From Colwellia piezophila ATCC BAA-637 (lineage in GTDB: Bacteria > Pseudomonadota > Gammaproteobacteria > Enterobacterales > Alteromonadaceae), in contig NZ_KB905163.1 in NCBI RefSeq assembly GCF_000378625.1, positions 248,001 to 312,000 on the forward strand: a stretch of DNA of 64,000 bases. Reading direction: 5' to 3'. The notes below the pieces were generated by a model that searched no databases, had not been told where the DNA came from, and was given only the letters and a program-made list of their open reading frames with translations. Positions 17,638 to 27,668 of this stretch are shown in pieces. The position numbers and the translations under genes were made by a program. Position 1 is the stretch's first letter; every line of letters starts with the position of its first letter.

Positions 17638-18513
17638 TTACTTTGTCATTATTGATTGCAGTGGCAAACTTAAAGGCGAGTGTAAGGGGATACTTCGTCG
17701 TATACGCGTTACTTCTTCGCTTTTATAGTCAACAGTAATGAAGCCCTCACCCGTTGCAATACTCTGTTCAATTTCGCCCCAAGGGTTAATGATCATTGAA
17801 TGGCCCCACGTCTCTCGACCATTTTCATGCACACCTTCTTGGCCTGCAGCAATAATATATGCTTGATTTTCAATTGCTCGTGCTTGTAATAAAGTTTGCC
17901 AATGCGCCTTGCCTGTCACTCGAGTAAAGGCACTAGGCACGGTTATGATCTCAGCCCCCGCTTGGCATAAGCGTTGAAACAAATTGGGAAAACGTAAATC
18001 AAAGCACACCGATAAACCTATATTAGCAAATTCGGTGTTAACCACCGTTATTTCCGTACCTGCCTGGGTATAACGTGACTCACAGTAACTTTTCGTGTTA
18101 TCGCTGACATTAACATCAAATAAATGAATTTTATCGTATCTTCCTATCATGTCACCACTGGGGGAAAAAACACAGCTGCTATTGGTAAATTTTTCAGCCG
18201 ATGCTGTCAAAATAGGGATAGTACCCGCGACTAGATATACTTTAAAACGTTTGGCAAGGGCGCCAAGGGCAGAGATAAGATCATTATCTTTTGCCGACGT
18301 TTCTGCTAAGCGTAACTGCTCGCTATCACTACCACCAAAATATAAACAGCATTCAGGTAAGACAATAAGGTGTTGAGTTTCCTGTGCGCTAACCTTATCT
18401 CGCAGCTCAGCTTGAGAAGCGGTGGTAATTTCAGCCAATATTTTCGAAATTTTAGCTAAGTTAGTTTCTACACCTGCCGCCGATGATAATTGTATCGCAC
18501 TCAGTTTAACCAT
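17638..18513 (-). CDS. Carbon-nitrogen hydrolase (Nit1/YbeM-type amidase)
   Basis: Nitrilase-superfamily amidase of 291 aa. The Glu-Lys-Cys triad is visible as LIVLPECCLYF (Glu), GRYDKIHLFD (Lys) and LSVCFDLRFPNLF (Cys). YDKIHLFDV and FDLRFPNLFQRL place it near the Nit1/YbeM group, which hydrolyses deaminated glutathione; omega-amidase (Nit2) is the nearest alternative and the substrate is not settled by sequence alone. Its ATG overlaps the end of yhdP by eight bases, so the two are co-translated. The yhdP-nit-tldD order is common in Alteromonadales and Vibrionales. Confidence 0.88.
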   Translation of the reverse strand: MVKLSAIQLSSAAGVETNLAKISKILAEITTASQAELRDKVSAQETQHLIVLPECCLYFGGSDSEQLRLAETSAKDNDLISALGALAKRFKVYLVAGTIPILTASAEKFTNSSCVFSPSGDMIGRYDKIHLFDVNVSDNTKSYCESRYTQAGTEITVVNTEFANIGLSVCFDLRFPNLFQRLCQAGAEIITVPSAFTRVTGKAHWQTLLQARAIENQAYIIAAGQEGVHENGRETWGHSMIINPWGEIEQSIATGEGFITVDYKSEEVTRIRRSIPLHSPLSLPLQSIMTK

Positions 18514-21500
18514 CAGTCAATTCACCCTTTTTCGCATCTAGTGGCTTATCTATACCTGACTCTTTTGGCTTATTATCTTGGGCTGGCACCGTGTCCTCAA
18601 TGCTAATATTCTTACTTTTTCGATCGACTTCTTTAAAGTCAGGGTTATCAACTGTGCCCGTTAGCTTGAACTTAAATTCTGACACCACTTGAGATCTAAC
18701 GACTTGATCAATAGCTACCCCGGCAAGAAAAGTCACGGGGTTCAAAGAAGTAGCTATCCACGCGAGTACCGGTAAACTTGAGGTTAAGTTAGGCTTGTAA
18801 GACATATCATAATTAAGCTCACCCGTGACCAAGTTGGTATACCCTGTCATAAACAAATCACCGGCAGTGCCTTTCATTTCGGTATTTTGGGTAGTTAACA
18901 AACCTTGGTCTATTTTATAGTCGCCTTTGATATTACTGTAAAACATACCATCACTGAAAATGTCACGAAAATCTAGGGTTAACTTACGCACTAAAGATTG
19001 TAAGCTAAGTATTGAAAAGATACGTGCGGTATCACTGACATCCGCTAAGTAACCATCATCCAAGCGACCTTTAACCGACCCGTTTAGTTGGCTAATCGAC
19101 AAGTCATGCAGCCCACCCTCCCAACTAAAATCTGCCTCTATTTTAGCGCCGCTATCTTTAATAATAGATTCATAGCCGACGGCTTTTAACTCTGCTTCTA
19201 TATCATCGATGGATAACTTAGCCGATATAGAGGTGGTAGACTCTTGCTCATTATGAAGCCACTGACCCGAGAGAGATAAGTATGTTTTACCTCGCTTAGC
19301 AGTGAAGCTTGTCAACGCTATAATTTGATCGTCAACACGCTTAACATTTACATCAACTTCACCCAATGATAACGCACCAATTGTACAAAGATCACAATGG
19401 AATTTAATCGGTGGGATATTAGCAAAAACAATATCATTTTCAGCTTTATCGGGCTGCTTGCTAACGAAAGGTAATTTGTCCTCATCGCCTTCTTTAGTCG
19501 GTGTTAACTTGATGAACTCAGCATTAATGTCCAAACCTTGCTCTAGCCAATCGGGGTAAAGCTTTATTTGACTACGGGTTTCTTTAGCATTGAGTTGTAA
19601 GAGCCACCACTGTGGTTTATCTAACAAATTAAAAGAAACATTGTGTAGCTGTTGGCCAAGTATTTCTAATTGAGCTATTGAACCGCGAATTCGTTTAGGT
19701 TTCGCTAAGAATGGTGTTGAATTTTCTGCGCCGGTACTCGAACTTATATTTGCACTCGGTTGATTAGTACTATCGACAATATCACTAATCAATGGCTGCC
19801 ACTTAGAAAAATCAGCATATTCAAGCTTGGTGGTAATATGAAAGCCATTACTTGGCAAAGCCATAATGCCTTCACCAAGCATTAAATTCGCACGAGTAAA
19901 GGCGGTAGTATCGTGGTCTAAAACCCCCGAAAAATGCAGTTTATTACCATAATTCAAAATGATTTTCGACTGTGCTTCTTGACCATTAATTTGTACTGAT
20001 AAATGATTTTCTTGCTTATCAGTGCGATCATAAGGCGCCGGTAACAATAACTGAGTATTGACTAACTCAGAATTAAAATTAGCATTATAAGAAAAACCAC
20101 CTTGATGGTGTTGATGTAACGATAGCTTTCCCTGCCAAGCTAATTCACCCTGAGTATAGCGACGCAGTTTCTCTGGCACATGGGCTAGCCATGTAGACTC
20201 TTGCCATAGTGCAGAAAGGCTGATATCGGTATTGTAATAATCGGTTTTATCCATGCCTTTAATGTCGAGGCTAATCGGTAAACCCTGCCACATTAACTGT
20301 AAATCTTTAGTATTAATTTGATCGTTACTAAAGCTGAGCTGCCCCTTAACACCACTAAAGTTCATCTTAGGGGTTTGCAAAGCGACGTCGTTATTATCAA
20401 AATGAATGATGCCACTCGCAAGCGCTTGTGCATTATTATTTAGCGGTAAGTTCAAGTGAAACTCTCCGCTCACTTGCCCCTCAACTTGTAATTGCGCTAA
20501 CACACTACCAACACTATCTTTAAATGGGCTTTCGTTCATCAAGTCACCAATAAAGCGAGGGTTGGTCGGTTTAATTTCCGCCTCTACGGTCAAAACCTGA
20601 CCATTAGCTAAGTCGGCAATGCCTGCACGTACTCCTGTTACATCTAAGCCGGTTAGGCTACCGCTTCGGCCGGTAATCATCATAGAATTATTAGTGAAGT
20701 TTAAATTAGCGACAAAATCAGTTATCGCAGGCCAATTTTCTACAAACTTAAATTCTGCTTTACTTAATTCTGCATCAACCACAAAAATTCCACTGCCATC
20801 GGTGAATGGAAAGCGATTTATTGGGCCATTAATAAGCACTTGCGCATTTTCAATACGACCAGAGACTACGGCAGAATTTAAGTAGTTAACTAAATTATCA
20901 CTCATAATGGCTAGCGGCAGATAACGCCCGACCAGGCCAGCATTACCATTGGATATATGAGTTAATAAAGCTAAGTTGACTTCACCATCATTAGGGGCTT
21001 CAACTTTAACTTGCGCAGATAAGTTAATATTTTTTGAGATGAAATCAAATTCTTCAACCGTCAATGCCCAACCATCATCATCAAAAACGGCATTTAACTG
21101 CCCCGTTAAACGTTGATAAGGGAAGGCTTGCACAAATAACTTGTCAAAATCTAACCGCCCCTGCTCAGCAACAAAATCTACCGATAAATAATTATCGATA
21201 AAACTAAGACTGCCTGAAACATTTTCTAAACCGGGTATACCGTGACTAAAACTGTTATTAAAGCTGGAGAAATTTGTCACTATTTGCAGTTCGTTGTTGT
21301 GGTTCCGAACATAGAGGTCTTCAATTTTTCCGGTTAATGTCATCTGCGCTAGTAAATTACGTGTTTCTTGCTTAGCGACTAATAATGGTGCTAGTTGCGC
21401 GAGCATGGCAACATCTACTTCAGATAAATGTAAGGAGAAATCATCCGAATTTTTAGCCAACATAGCGGTAAAATTTTGTGAGGGTTGTTCGTTAATCTTT

Positions 21501-22459
21501 AAGGAGAGTGGTGTACTAAAAAGCTTAAAGCTATGTGCAGCCTTGCCTTTGACCAACAGCAGTTGCCCTTGATCTAAAGTAAGTTTTTGTTGCTTGTCTT
21601 CAAAGCGCCAATTCATGCTACTTTCTTCAAAATTGATTTGTAAACGATTAATACGACTCTCGTTCACACGTAACCAAGCTGAAAAATTAATATCCGTGTT
21701 AGTTTTATCATCATCGATAACTAACACGTTACCTAACCATGGCGTTATATCTATATGGTTTGCTTGTAAGTACAACTGCCCAGTCAGCGCACTAGCTTGC
21801 TCACCTTGTAAGTCTAACTTTAACTGCAAGTTATTAGAGCTTAAACCATTGAGTACCACACTACCTTGTGCCTGATGTCGCTCACCAGTATTTAGCCAAC
21901 GTAACTGATTTAGCCTGATACTTCGGGTATTAGCCTTACTACGCACAGTTATTTGGCTATCTCGAATAGAAAAACGTTCTATCCGATTTAAAAACAGATC
22001 ACTAATAACATCAATGTCATTTATTTCATCGTCTTTTACCAGTGGAGCTGGGGTGTTTTTATGGGATTTATTTTGCCAAAGCGTCTCTGAGATATCGACG
22101 AGCGCACCGGAAATAATTAAATTTTTCGAGATAAGGCTTTGCGCTGAAATAGTTGCCCAAAAGTCTACTTGTAACTCAATTTGCTTAATAAAAATAGCAG
22201 CGCGCTTTGTTTTTAGTACCTGCACATCACCTATAACTAAGATCGGCCCTGACTTTTGCCAAGTCATATTTAAAGTACCAATAATAATATTTGCTTGAGT
22301 CTGTTCGTTCAAGTAATTTTGTAGTGGCAGTTTGTAATGGTGCACATAAGGGAGAAATAGGCGGAAGGCACTAATGAGTACCGCTAACAACACCAACAAA
22401 ATGGCAACTGTTTTATAAAGGCGGTTTAGCCAGCGGTTAGAAGTACTTACAATGTTCAT
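18506..22459 (-). CDS. yhdP: AsmA-like lipid transport protein YhdP
   Basis: Very large (1317 aa) inner-membrane-anchored periplasmic protein of the AsmA/YhdP group, which with TamB and YdbH moves phospholipids to the outer membrane in E. coli. One N-terminal helix (about residues 13-33), a long repeating beta region (DUF3971, then AsmA_2) and a C-terminal segment with VLAWIATSLNPVTFLAGVAIDQVVRSQVVSEFKFKLTGT. The tail after that is hydrophilic. Length matches E. coli YhdP (1266 aa). Lies 107 bases after rng. It fits the envelope theme shared with the mla and lpt genes. Confidence 0.93.
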   Translation of the reverse strand: MNIVSTSNRWLNRLYKTVAILLVLLAVLISAFRLFLPYVHHYKLPLQNYLNEQTQANIIIGTLNMTWQKSGPILVIGDVQVLKTKRAAIFIKQIELQVDFWATISAQSLISKNLIISGALVDISETLWQNKSHKNTPAPLVKDDEINDIDVISDLFLNRIERFSIRDSQITVRSKANTRSIRLNQLRWLNTGERHQAQGSVVLNGLSSNNLQLKLDLQGEQASALTGQLYLQANHIDITPWLGNVLVIDDDKTNTDINFSAWLRVNESRINRLQINFEESSMNWRFEDKQQKLTLDQGQLLLVKGKAAHSFKLFSTPLSLKINEQPSQNFTAMLAKNSDDFSLHLSEVDVAMLAQLAPLLVAKQETRNLLAQMTLTGKIEDLYVRNHNNELQIVTNFSSFNNSFSHGIPGLENVSGSLSFIDNYLSVDFVAEQGRLDFDKLFVQAFPYQRLTGQLNAVFDDDGWALTVEEFDFISKNINLSAQVKVEAPNDGEVNLALLTHISNGNAGLVGRYLPLAIMSDNLVNYLNSAVVSGRIENAQVLINGPINRFPFTDGSGIFVVDAELSKAEFKFVENWPAITDFVANLNFTNNSMMITGRSGSLTGLDVTGVRAGIADLANGQVLTVEAEIKPTNPRFIGDLMNESPFKDSVGSVLAQLQVEGQVSGEFHLNLPLNNNAQALASGIIHFDNNDVALQTPKMNFSGVKGQLSFSNDQINTKDLQLMWQGLPISLDIKGMDKTDYYNTDISLSALWQESTWLAHVPEKLRRYTQGELAWQGKLSLHQHHQGGFSYNANFNSELVNTQLLLPAPYDRTDKQENHLSVQINGQEAQSKIILNYGNKLHFSGVLDHDTTAFTRANLMLGEGIMALPSNGFHITTKLEYADFSKWQPLISDIVDSTNQPSANISSSTGAENSTPFLAKPKRIRGSIAQLEILGQQLHNVSFNLLDKPQWWLLQLNAKETRSQIKLYPDWLEQGLDINAEFIKLTPTKEGDEDKLPFVSKQPDKAENDIVFANIPPIKFHCDLCTIGALSLGEVDVNVKRVDDQIIALTSFTAKRGKTYLSLSGQWLHNEQESTTSISAKLSIDDIEAELKAVGYESIIKDSGAKIEADFSWEGGLHDLSISQLNGSVKGRLDDGYLADVSDTARIFSILSLQSLVRKLTLDFRDIFSDGMFYSNIKGDYKIDQGLLTTQNTEMKGTAGDLFMTGYTNLVTGELNYDMSYKPNLTSSLPVLAWIATSLNPVTFLAGVAIDQVVRSQVVSEFKFKLTGTVDNPDFKEVDRKSKNISIEDTVPAQDNKPKESGIDKPLDAKKGELTDG

Positions 22460-22501
22460 TAAAACTTAGCATGTCCTATATTTTTTATTTGGTAATTACA
22501 C

Positions 22502-22541
22502 CGGGGTAGCGATAAAAAGCGACTAAATGCCCCCTACCCCG
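22502..22541. repeat. GC-rich inverted repeat between rng and yhdP
   Basis: CGGGGTAG (22502-22509) and CTACCCCG (22534-22541) are exact complements around 24 bases within the rng-yhdP spacer. There is no T-run on the minus strand. Possibly an RNA processing or stability hairpin within the operon. Confidence 0.5.
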
Positions 22542-22566
22542 CAAGGTTTTATTCAATAGCGTTCGA

Positions 22567-24024
22567 TTACATCATCACAACGTCAAATTGTTCCTGATTA
22601 TACATGGGTTCGGCTTGTACTTTAATCAACTTACCAATAAAAACTTCAACTTCAGCTAAGATGTGGTACTCATCATTGACGAGATACTCACTGACCGCAC
22701 TTGCCGCATAAACGGTGAATTTTTCGGCATCATGGGCGCGGTTCACCCGGACAATTTCTCTTAGAATCTCAAAACATACTGTCTCTACTGTTTTAAGGTG
22801 GCCGCGACCAGTACACAGTGGACACTCTCCACACAGAACGTGCTCTAAACTTTCCCGGGTACGTTGACGTGTCATTTCGACTAAGCCAAGGGCTGAAAAT
22901 CCGTGCAGACTATACTTTACCTTGTCTTTACTCATGGCCATGTCTAGGCTGTGCAATACTCTGCGTTTGTGATCTTCATTGTGCATATCGATAAAATCGA
23001 CAATGATGATGCCCCCCAGGTTTCTCAGTCTTAATTGCCTGGCAATAACTTGTGTTGCCTCAATATTGGTACTGAAAATGGTGTCAGCTAAATTACGGTG
23101 TCCCACAAAAGCGCCGGTATTAATATCTATGGTGGTCATGGCTTCGGTTTGATCTATGATTAAGTAGCCGCCCGATTTCAGCTCTATTTTACGATGTAAT
23201 GCTCGCTGAATTTCATTTTCAACAGAGAATAAATCAAAAATTGGTCGCTCGCCCGGGTAATATTCTAATAAAGGCGTTAGCTCTGGAACAAACTCTTGGG
23301 TAAACGATGCTAGCTGGTCAAAGGTTAACTTAGAGTCAACACGAATACGTTCGAGTTGAATACCAACAAAATCTCGTAAAACCCGAAAAGATAACGACAA
23401 ATCTTGATAAAGCGGTAAGTTGGTTTGCTTACGCTGTTTCCGCTCTAGGACTTTTCGCCAAACACGTCGTAAAAACTCGGCATCATGTTGTAACTCAATT
23501 TCACCGGCACCTTCACCCGCAGTACGGACAATAAAGCCTTGATGCTCATCACAATAAGGACTAACAATCTTTTTTAACCTTTCTCGTTCACTTTCATCTT
23601 CAATGCGTAATGAAATACCCGCATGTTGTGAATTTGGCATCAACACTAAATACCGAGAAGCAATAGTAATATCTGTGGTTAATCGTGCCCCTTTCGAGCC
23701 AAGCGGGTCTTTTACCACTTGCACCATGATAAGTTGCCCTTCATGGACTAAAGATCGAATATCTGGTACTTGCTCAGTTTCTTCTTTTAAAATGAGCTTG
23801 CTATTAATATCAGAGGCATGCAGAAAAGCTGCTTTTTCTAGGTTGATATCAATAAAAGCGGCCTGCATACCTGGCAGTACACGAATAACTTTACCTAAGT
23901 AAACATTGCCCACGATGCCACGTTTACCTTGGCGTTCAATATGTACTTCTTGCAATGAACCATTTTCGACCAAGGCAACGCGTGTTTCGCTAGGCGTAAC
24001 ATTAATTAATAATTCGGCACTCAT
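22567..24024 (-). CDS. rng: Ribonuclease G
   Basis: Endoribonuclease of the RNase E/G family, for 16S rRNA 5' maturation and mRNA decay. S1-like RNA-binding domain (about 35-125, KRGIVGNVYLGKVIRVLPGMQAAFIDI), then the catalytic region with IDINTGAFVG and IIIVDFIDMHNEDHKRRV carrying the two metal-binding Asp, and the zinc-link CPLCTGRGH. 485 aa, as in E. coli RNase G (489 aa), and without the long tail of RNase E. ATG 24024. It follows maf in the mreBCD-maf-rng-yhdP order. Confidence 0.96.
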   Translation of the reverse strand: MSAELLINVTPSETRVALVENGSLQEVHIERQGKRGIVGNVYLGKVIRVLPGMQAAFIDINLEKAAFLHASDINSKLILKEETEQVPDIRSLVHEGQLIMVQVVKDPLGSKGARLTTDITIASRYLVLMPNSQHAGISLRIEDESERERLKKIVSPYCDEHQGFIVRTAGEGAGEIELQHDAEFLRRVWRKVLERKQRKQTNLPLYQDLSLSFRVLRDFVGIQLERIRVDSKLTFDQLASFTQEFVPELTPLLEYYPGERPIFDLFSVENEIQRALHRKIELKSGGYLIIDQTEAMTTIDINTGAFVGHRNLADTIFSTNIEATQVIARQLRLRNLGGIIIVDFIDMHNEDHKRRVLHSLDMAMSKDKVKYSLHGFSALGLVEMTRQRTRESLEHVLCGECPLCTGRGHLKTVETVCFEILREIVRVNRAHDAEKFTVYAASAVSEYLVNDEYHILAEVEVFIGKLIKVQAEPMYNQEQFDVVMM

Positions 24025-24111
24025 AAATATCCCTTCATTCGATTACTTAGATCAATAATTTAGATCAATAGCTTAGAACAATGACTAAGCGCTATCATTC
24101 GGCTCAATAAT

Positions 24112-24741
24112 TTATTTTGCTTCGATGCTGCCATAAATGCCAGCTTCACCAAGTAACTGGGCGGTTTCATAAAGTGGTAAGCCAACCACGGCTGAATAAC
24201 TACCATTTATACCTTTAACAAACTGTCCGGCTAACCCTTGAATACCATAACTACCGGCCTTGTCTTGTGGTTCACCCGTTAACCAGTACGCCGCTATTTC
24301 ACTTTTGCTCAAGCTTTTAAAAAACACCTCTGTGGTAATGACCTGTCCGATAACACCCTCATTGCTCGCCAGGGCAATAGCAGTGAGTACTTGATGTTGA
24401 TTGTTAGATAATAAAGATAAGATTTTAATGCTGTCTGCTTCATTTTCTGGCTTGCCGAGAATTTGGCCATTAAATACCACACTGGTATCTGCGCCTAAAA
24501 CAACGCTATTTTGCTGTGTTGTGGTCGGCAAATGTGACCAAACATGTTGTGCTTTATGTTTAGCTAAACGTAACACATAGGCATAGGGCGTTTCAGACAC
24601 GGCTACGGTTTCATCAATATCACTGACCTGGATAGAAAATTGATAGCCTAATTGCGCTAACAACTTTTTACGTCGCGGAGATTGCGAGGCTAAAATGAGT
24701 TTTTTACTGCTAGCGATTGAACTCGCCTTTACCTTGACCAT
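24112..24741 (-). CDS. maf: Maf-family nucleotide pyrophosphatase (YhdE type)
   Basis: House-cleaning nucleoside triphosphate pyrophosphatase, in E. coli acting on dTTP and UTP. Maf motifs SQSPRRKKLLAQLG (N-terminal phosphate loop), SDIDETV, LRLAKHKA and VVLGADTSVVFNGQILGKP are intact, and the SQSPRR/DIDE pattern fits the YhdE subgroup. 209 aa with an N-terminal extension of about 12 residues compared with E. coli (197 aa), so a later start is possible. Lies between mreD and rng, as in E. coli. Confidence 0.93.
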   Translation of the reverse strand: MVKVKASSIASSKKLILASQSPRRKKLLAQLGYQFSIQVSDIDETVAVSETPYAYVLRLAKHKAQHVWSHLPTTTQQNSVVLGADTSVVFNGQILGKPENEADSIKILSLLSNNQHQVLTAIALASNEGVIGQVITTEVFFKSLSKSEIAAYWLTGEPQDKAGSYGIQGLAGQFVKGINGSYSAVVGLPLYETAQLLGEAGIYGSIEAK

Positions 24742-24851
24742 AGATTATATGCTGATGATTTGACCAGCCCTTGAAAAGTAATTGTTGAGTCGGCATTTAT
24801 CTAGCCCCAATGTAACCATGCTCAATGCATTTAGCTAGTATGTTCAGTAAT

Positions 24852-25331
24852 CTATTTGATTTTGAAATGGCGACGCACCCGGCGTAACAAGAGAAACACC
24901 CACGGCCAAAGCACAATAGTTGTTATCACTGGGTATAAGTAACTAGGTAAGAAAACAACTTCCGTCAATAAGCGTTGTAACCAAAAGACAATAAGATGGT
25001 ATTGAGCCGAAAGCACACCAATAATCAGTGCTTGTTGCCAAACAGAAAAATTACGGATTTTTTGAAAGTTAACCACGACTATGTAAACCGATAATGCCAT
25101 GGCGCAAGCATGTATCCCAAGTACCGAGCCAAGTAAAACATCGAGGATAAAACCCATGACCCAGGCGGTAATAATGTTAACTTTGTCAGGTAAGGCCAAG
25201 CACCAATAAACTAACACAATTAATACCCAGTCGGGACGAAAGGCATCAACACTCAGTGGCATAGGCGTAATACTTGCCATTAAAGCAATGAGCAAGGTCA
25301 ATAGAATAATAATACCATTATTAGCAAACAT
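24852..25331 (-). CDS. mreD: Rod shape-determining protein MreD
   Basis: Small polytopic inner-membrane protein (159 aa, about five hydrophobic segments) of the MreBCD elongation complex. The sequence is weakly conserved, but RPDWVLIVLVYWCLALPDKVN, WVMGFILDVLLGSVLGIHA and the basic end RRVRRHFKIK are typical. Its ATG shares an A with the TAA of mreC (TAATG), showing coupled translation. Confidence 0.93.
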   Translation of the reverse strand: MFANNGIIILLTLLIALMASITPMPLSVDAFRPDWVLIVLVYWCLALPDKVNIITAWVMGFILDVLLGSVLGIHACAMALSVYIVVVNFQKIRNFSVWQQALIIGVLSAQYHLIVFWLQRLLTEVVFLPSYLYPVITTIVLWPWVFLLLRRVRRHFKIK

Positions 25332-26230
25332 TACGATTTACCTGCCACTGTGGAATCTTTTTTAACGGCACTCGCACCATCCACGCGCGGTGTTGTTGTC
25401 TGCTCTTTAGACGGTGTATTCGATAGTAATAACAAATAACGTAACCTATCTATTTGAGCGACGGGTTTACTATAGATAATGGCAAACTCTCGTGACTCAT
25501 CGGTACGGACCAGTACAACGCGGGCAACGGGGTAACCTTCAGGATATTTCCCGCCAAGCCCTGATGTGACCAACAAGTCGCCTTTTTTTATATCAGCACT
25601 GTGTGGCACAAAGTTATGAATAAGACGATCTATCTGACCGCTACCAGAAGCAATGAGCCTTAGGCCATTACGTTGAATACGGACCGGAACGGCATGGGTG
25701 ATATCGCTGATTAATATCACCCTAGAGCTACTCGCGCCAACATGTAATATTTGCCCAACGATACCTTTTTCATCCAACACCGGCTGACCTTCGTAAACAC
25801 CATCGTTTGCACCACGGTTGATGACAACTTGATGGGAATAAGGGTCGCTATCCACCGACAGTATTTCGGCGAACATTTTATCAATGCCCGCACGAACGGG
25901 TGAAGACAGTAATGAGCGTAAACGTTCGTTCTCTAAAGTGACAATGCTCAATTGCATCGCTTGCTCATGAAAGAACAATTCATTTTCACGATAATGTTCA
26001 TTTTGCGCCATGAGTTGTTGACGGGTAACGATATTTCTCGAGGCCCAATTCATCATTTGTTTAGGCGCATTAGCCATGTATTGCAAGGGACTCACTAACG
26101 ACTGTAAATAACCACGAGCCGTTTCAAAGCTTGCCATTTGATGATCAAAAAACATCAATGAAGCAGAAAGAAGCAGCACCAAAATGATTCGGTACTGTGG
26201 GGATGGGCCATGTTTGAAAATTGGGTTCAT
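25331..26230 (-). CDS. mreC: Rod shape-determining protein MreC
   Basis: Bitopic inner-membrane protein linking MreB to periplasmic peptidoglycan synthases. One N-terminal helix (about residues 12-30), a coiled-coil stretch (about 70-105), then the beta-rich MreC core with GANDGVYEGQPVLDEKGIVGQILHVG, LISDITHAVPVRIQRNGLRLIASGSG and KGDLLVTSGLGGKYPEGYPVARV. 299 aa, with a short low-complexity tail. ATG 26230, 214 bases after the mreB stop; that gap holds an 80-bp hairpin element. Confidence 0.95.
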   Translation of the reverse strand: MNPIFKHGPSPQYRIILVLLLSASLMFFDHQMASFETARGYLQSLVSPLQYMANAPKQMMNWASRNIVTRQQLMAQNEHYRENELFFHEQAMQLSIVTLENERLRSLLSSPVRAGIDKMFAEILSVDSDPYSHQVVINRGANDGVYEGQPVLDEKGIVGQILHVGASSSRVILISDITHAVPVRIQRNGLRLIASGSGQIDRLIHNFVPHSADIKKGDLLVTSGLGGKYPEGYPVARVVLVRTDESREFAIIYSKPVAQIDRLRYLLLLSNTPSKEQTTTPRVDGASAVKKDSTVAGKS

Positions 26231-26344
26231 AAAACGTTACAGGCTAGATGTATTAGGCTTTAGTTTTTAAAAGGTAATAGCTCATGATAAATACCACAAC
26301 CTTTAAATAATTTATCTAGTTTCAATCAACTATTTATTCACAGG

Positions 26345-26424
26345 CATTTAGCTCAAGTACAAGGCAATAGCACGGAGTTGACGTTAGTCAATGAGTACTA
26401 TTAACGCCGTAATTGGGCTAAATG
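26345..26424. repeat. 80-bp stem-loop element between mreB and mreC
   Basis: The outer arms 26345-26360 (CATTTAGCTCAAGTAC) and 26409-26424 (GTAATTGGGCTAAATG) pair at 14 of 16 positions. The interior carries a core from 26370 (GCACGGAGTTGACGTTAGTC, then AATGAGTAC) and ACGCC at 26404-26408. An almost identical core lies in the gspG-gspH gap, but its outer arms differ in sequence and are also self-complementary. It lies 20 bases past the mreB stop. Within the core, TTGAC and GTCAA form a small inner stem. Confidence 0.75.
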
Positions 26425-26444
26425 ACGCAGAAGAAAAGTTGATT

Positions 26445-27491
<1,047 letters not shown>

Positions 27492-27612
27492 TCAAAATGT
27501 CCTGTAAAATGCTAATTAAATTGATGCTGTTGATATGGGTATAACAGATCAGATAATCATACCTTAGTATGTCACTAATGTGTTGCTTTTTTAAAAGAAT
27601 GGACTAAAGAAA

Positions 27613-27644
27613 AGTTAAAAAAAATGAGACCCAAGTCTCATTTT
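27613..27644 (-). terminator. Strong intrinsic terminator of the mshP/Q unit
   Basis: AAAATGAGAC (27621-27630) and GTCTCATTTT (27635-27644) form a ten-base stem around CCAA. On the minus strand the stem is followed by a long T-run. It lies 25 bases past the mshQ stop and separates the MSHA locus from mreB. Confidence 0.88.
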
Positions 27645-27668
27645 ATAATATAGAAGTATTTAGCTAGT

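Noticed and set aside
20619..22298. Plus-strand ORFs opposite yhdP
   Set aside because: Shadows of a long conserved gene in another frame; Ser/Thr/Leu-rich composition typical of antisense translation.
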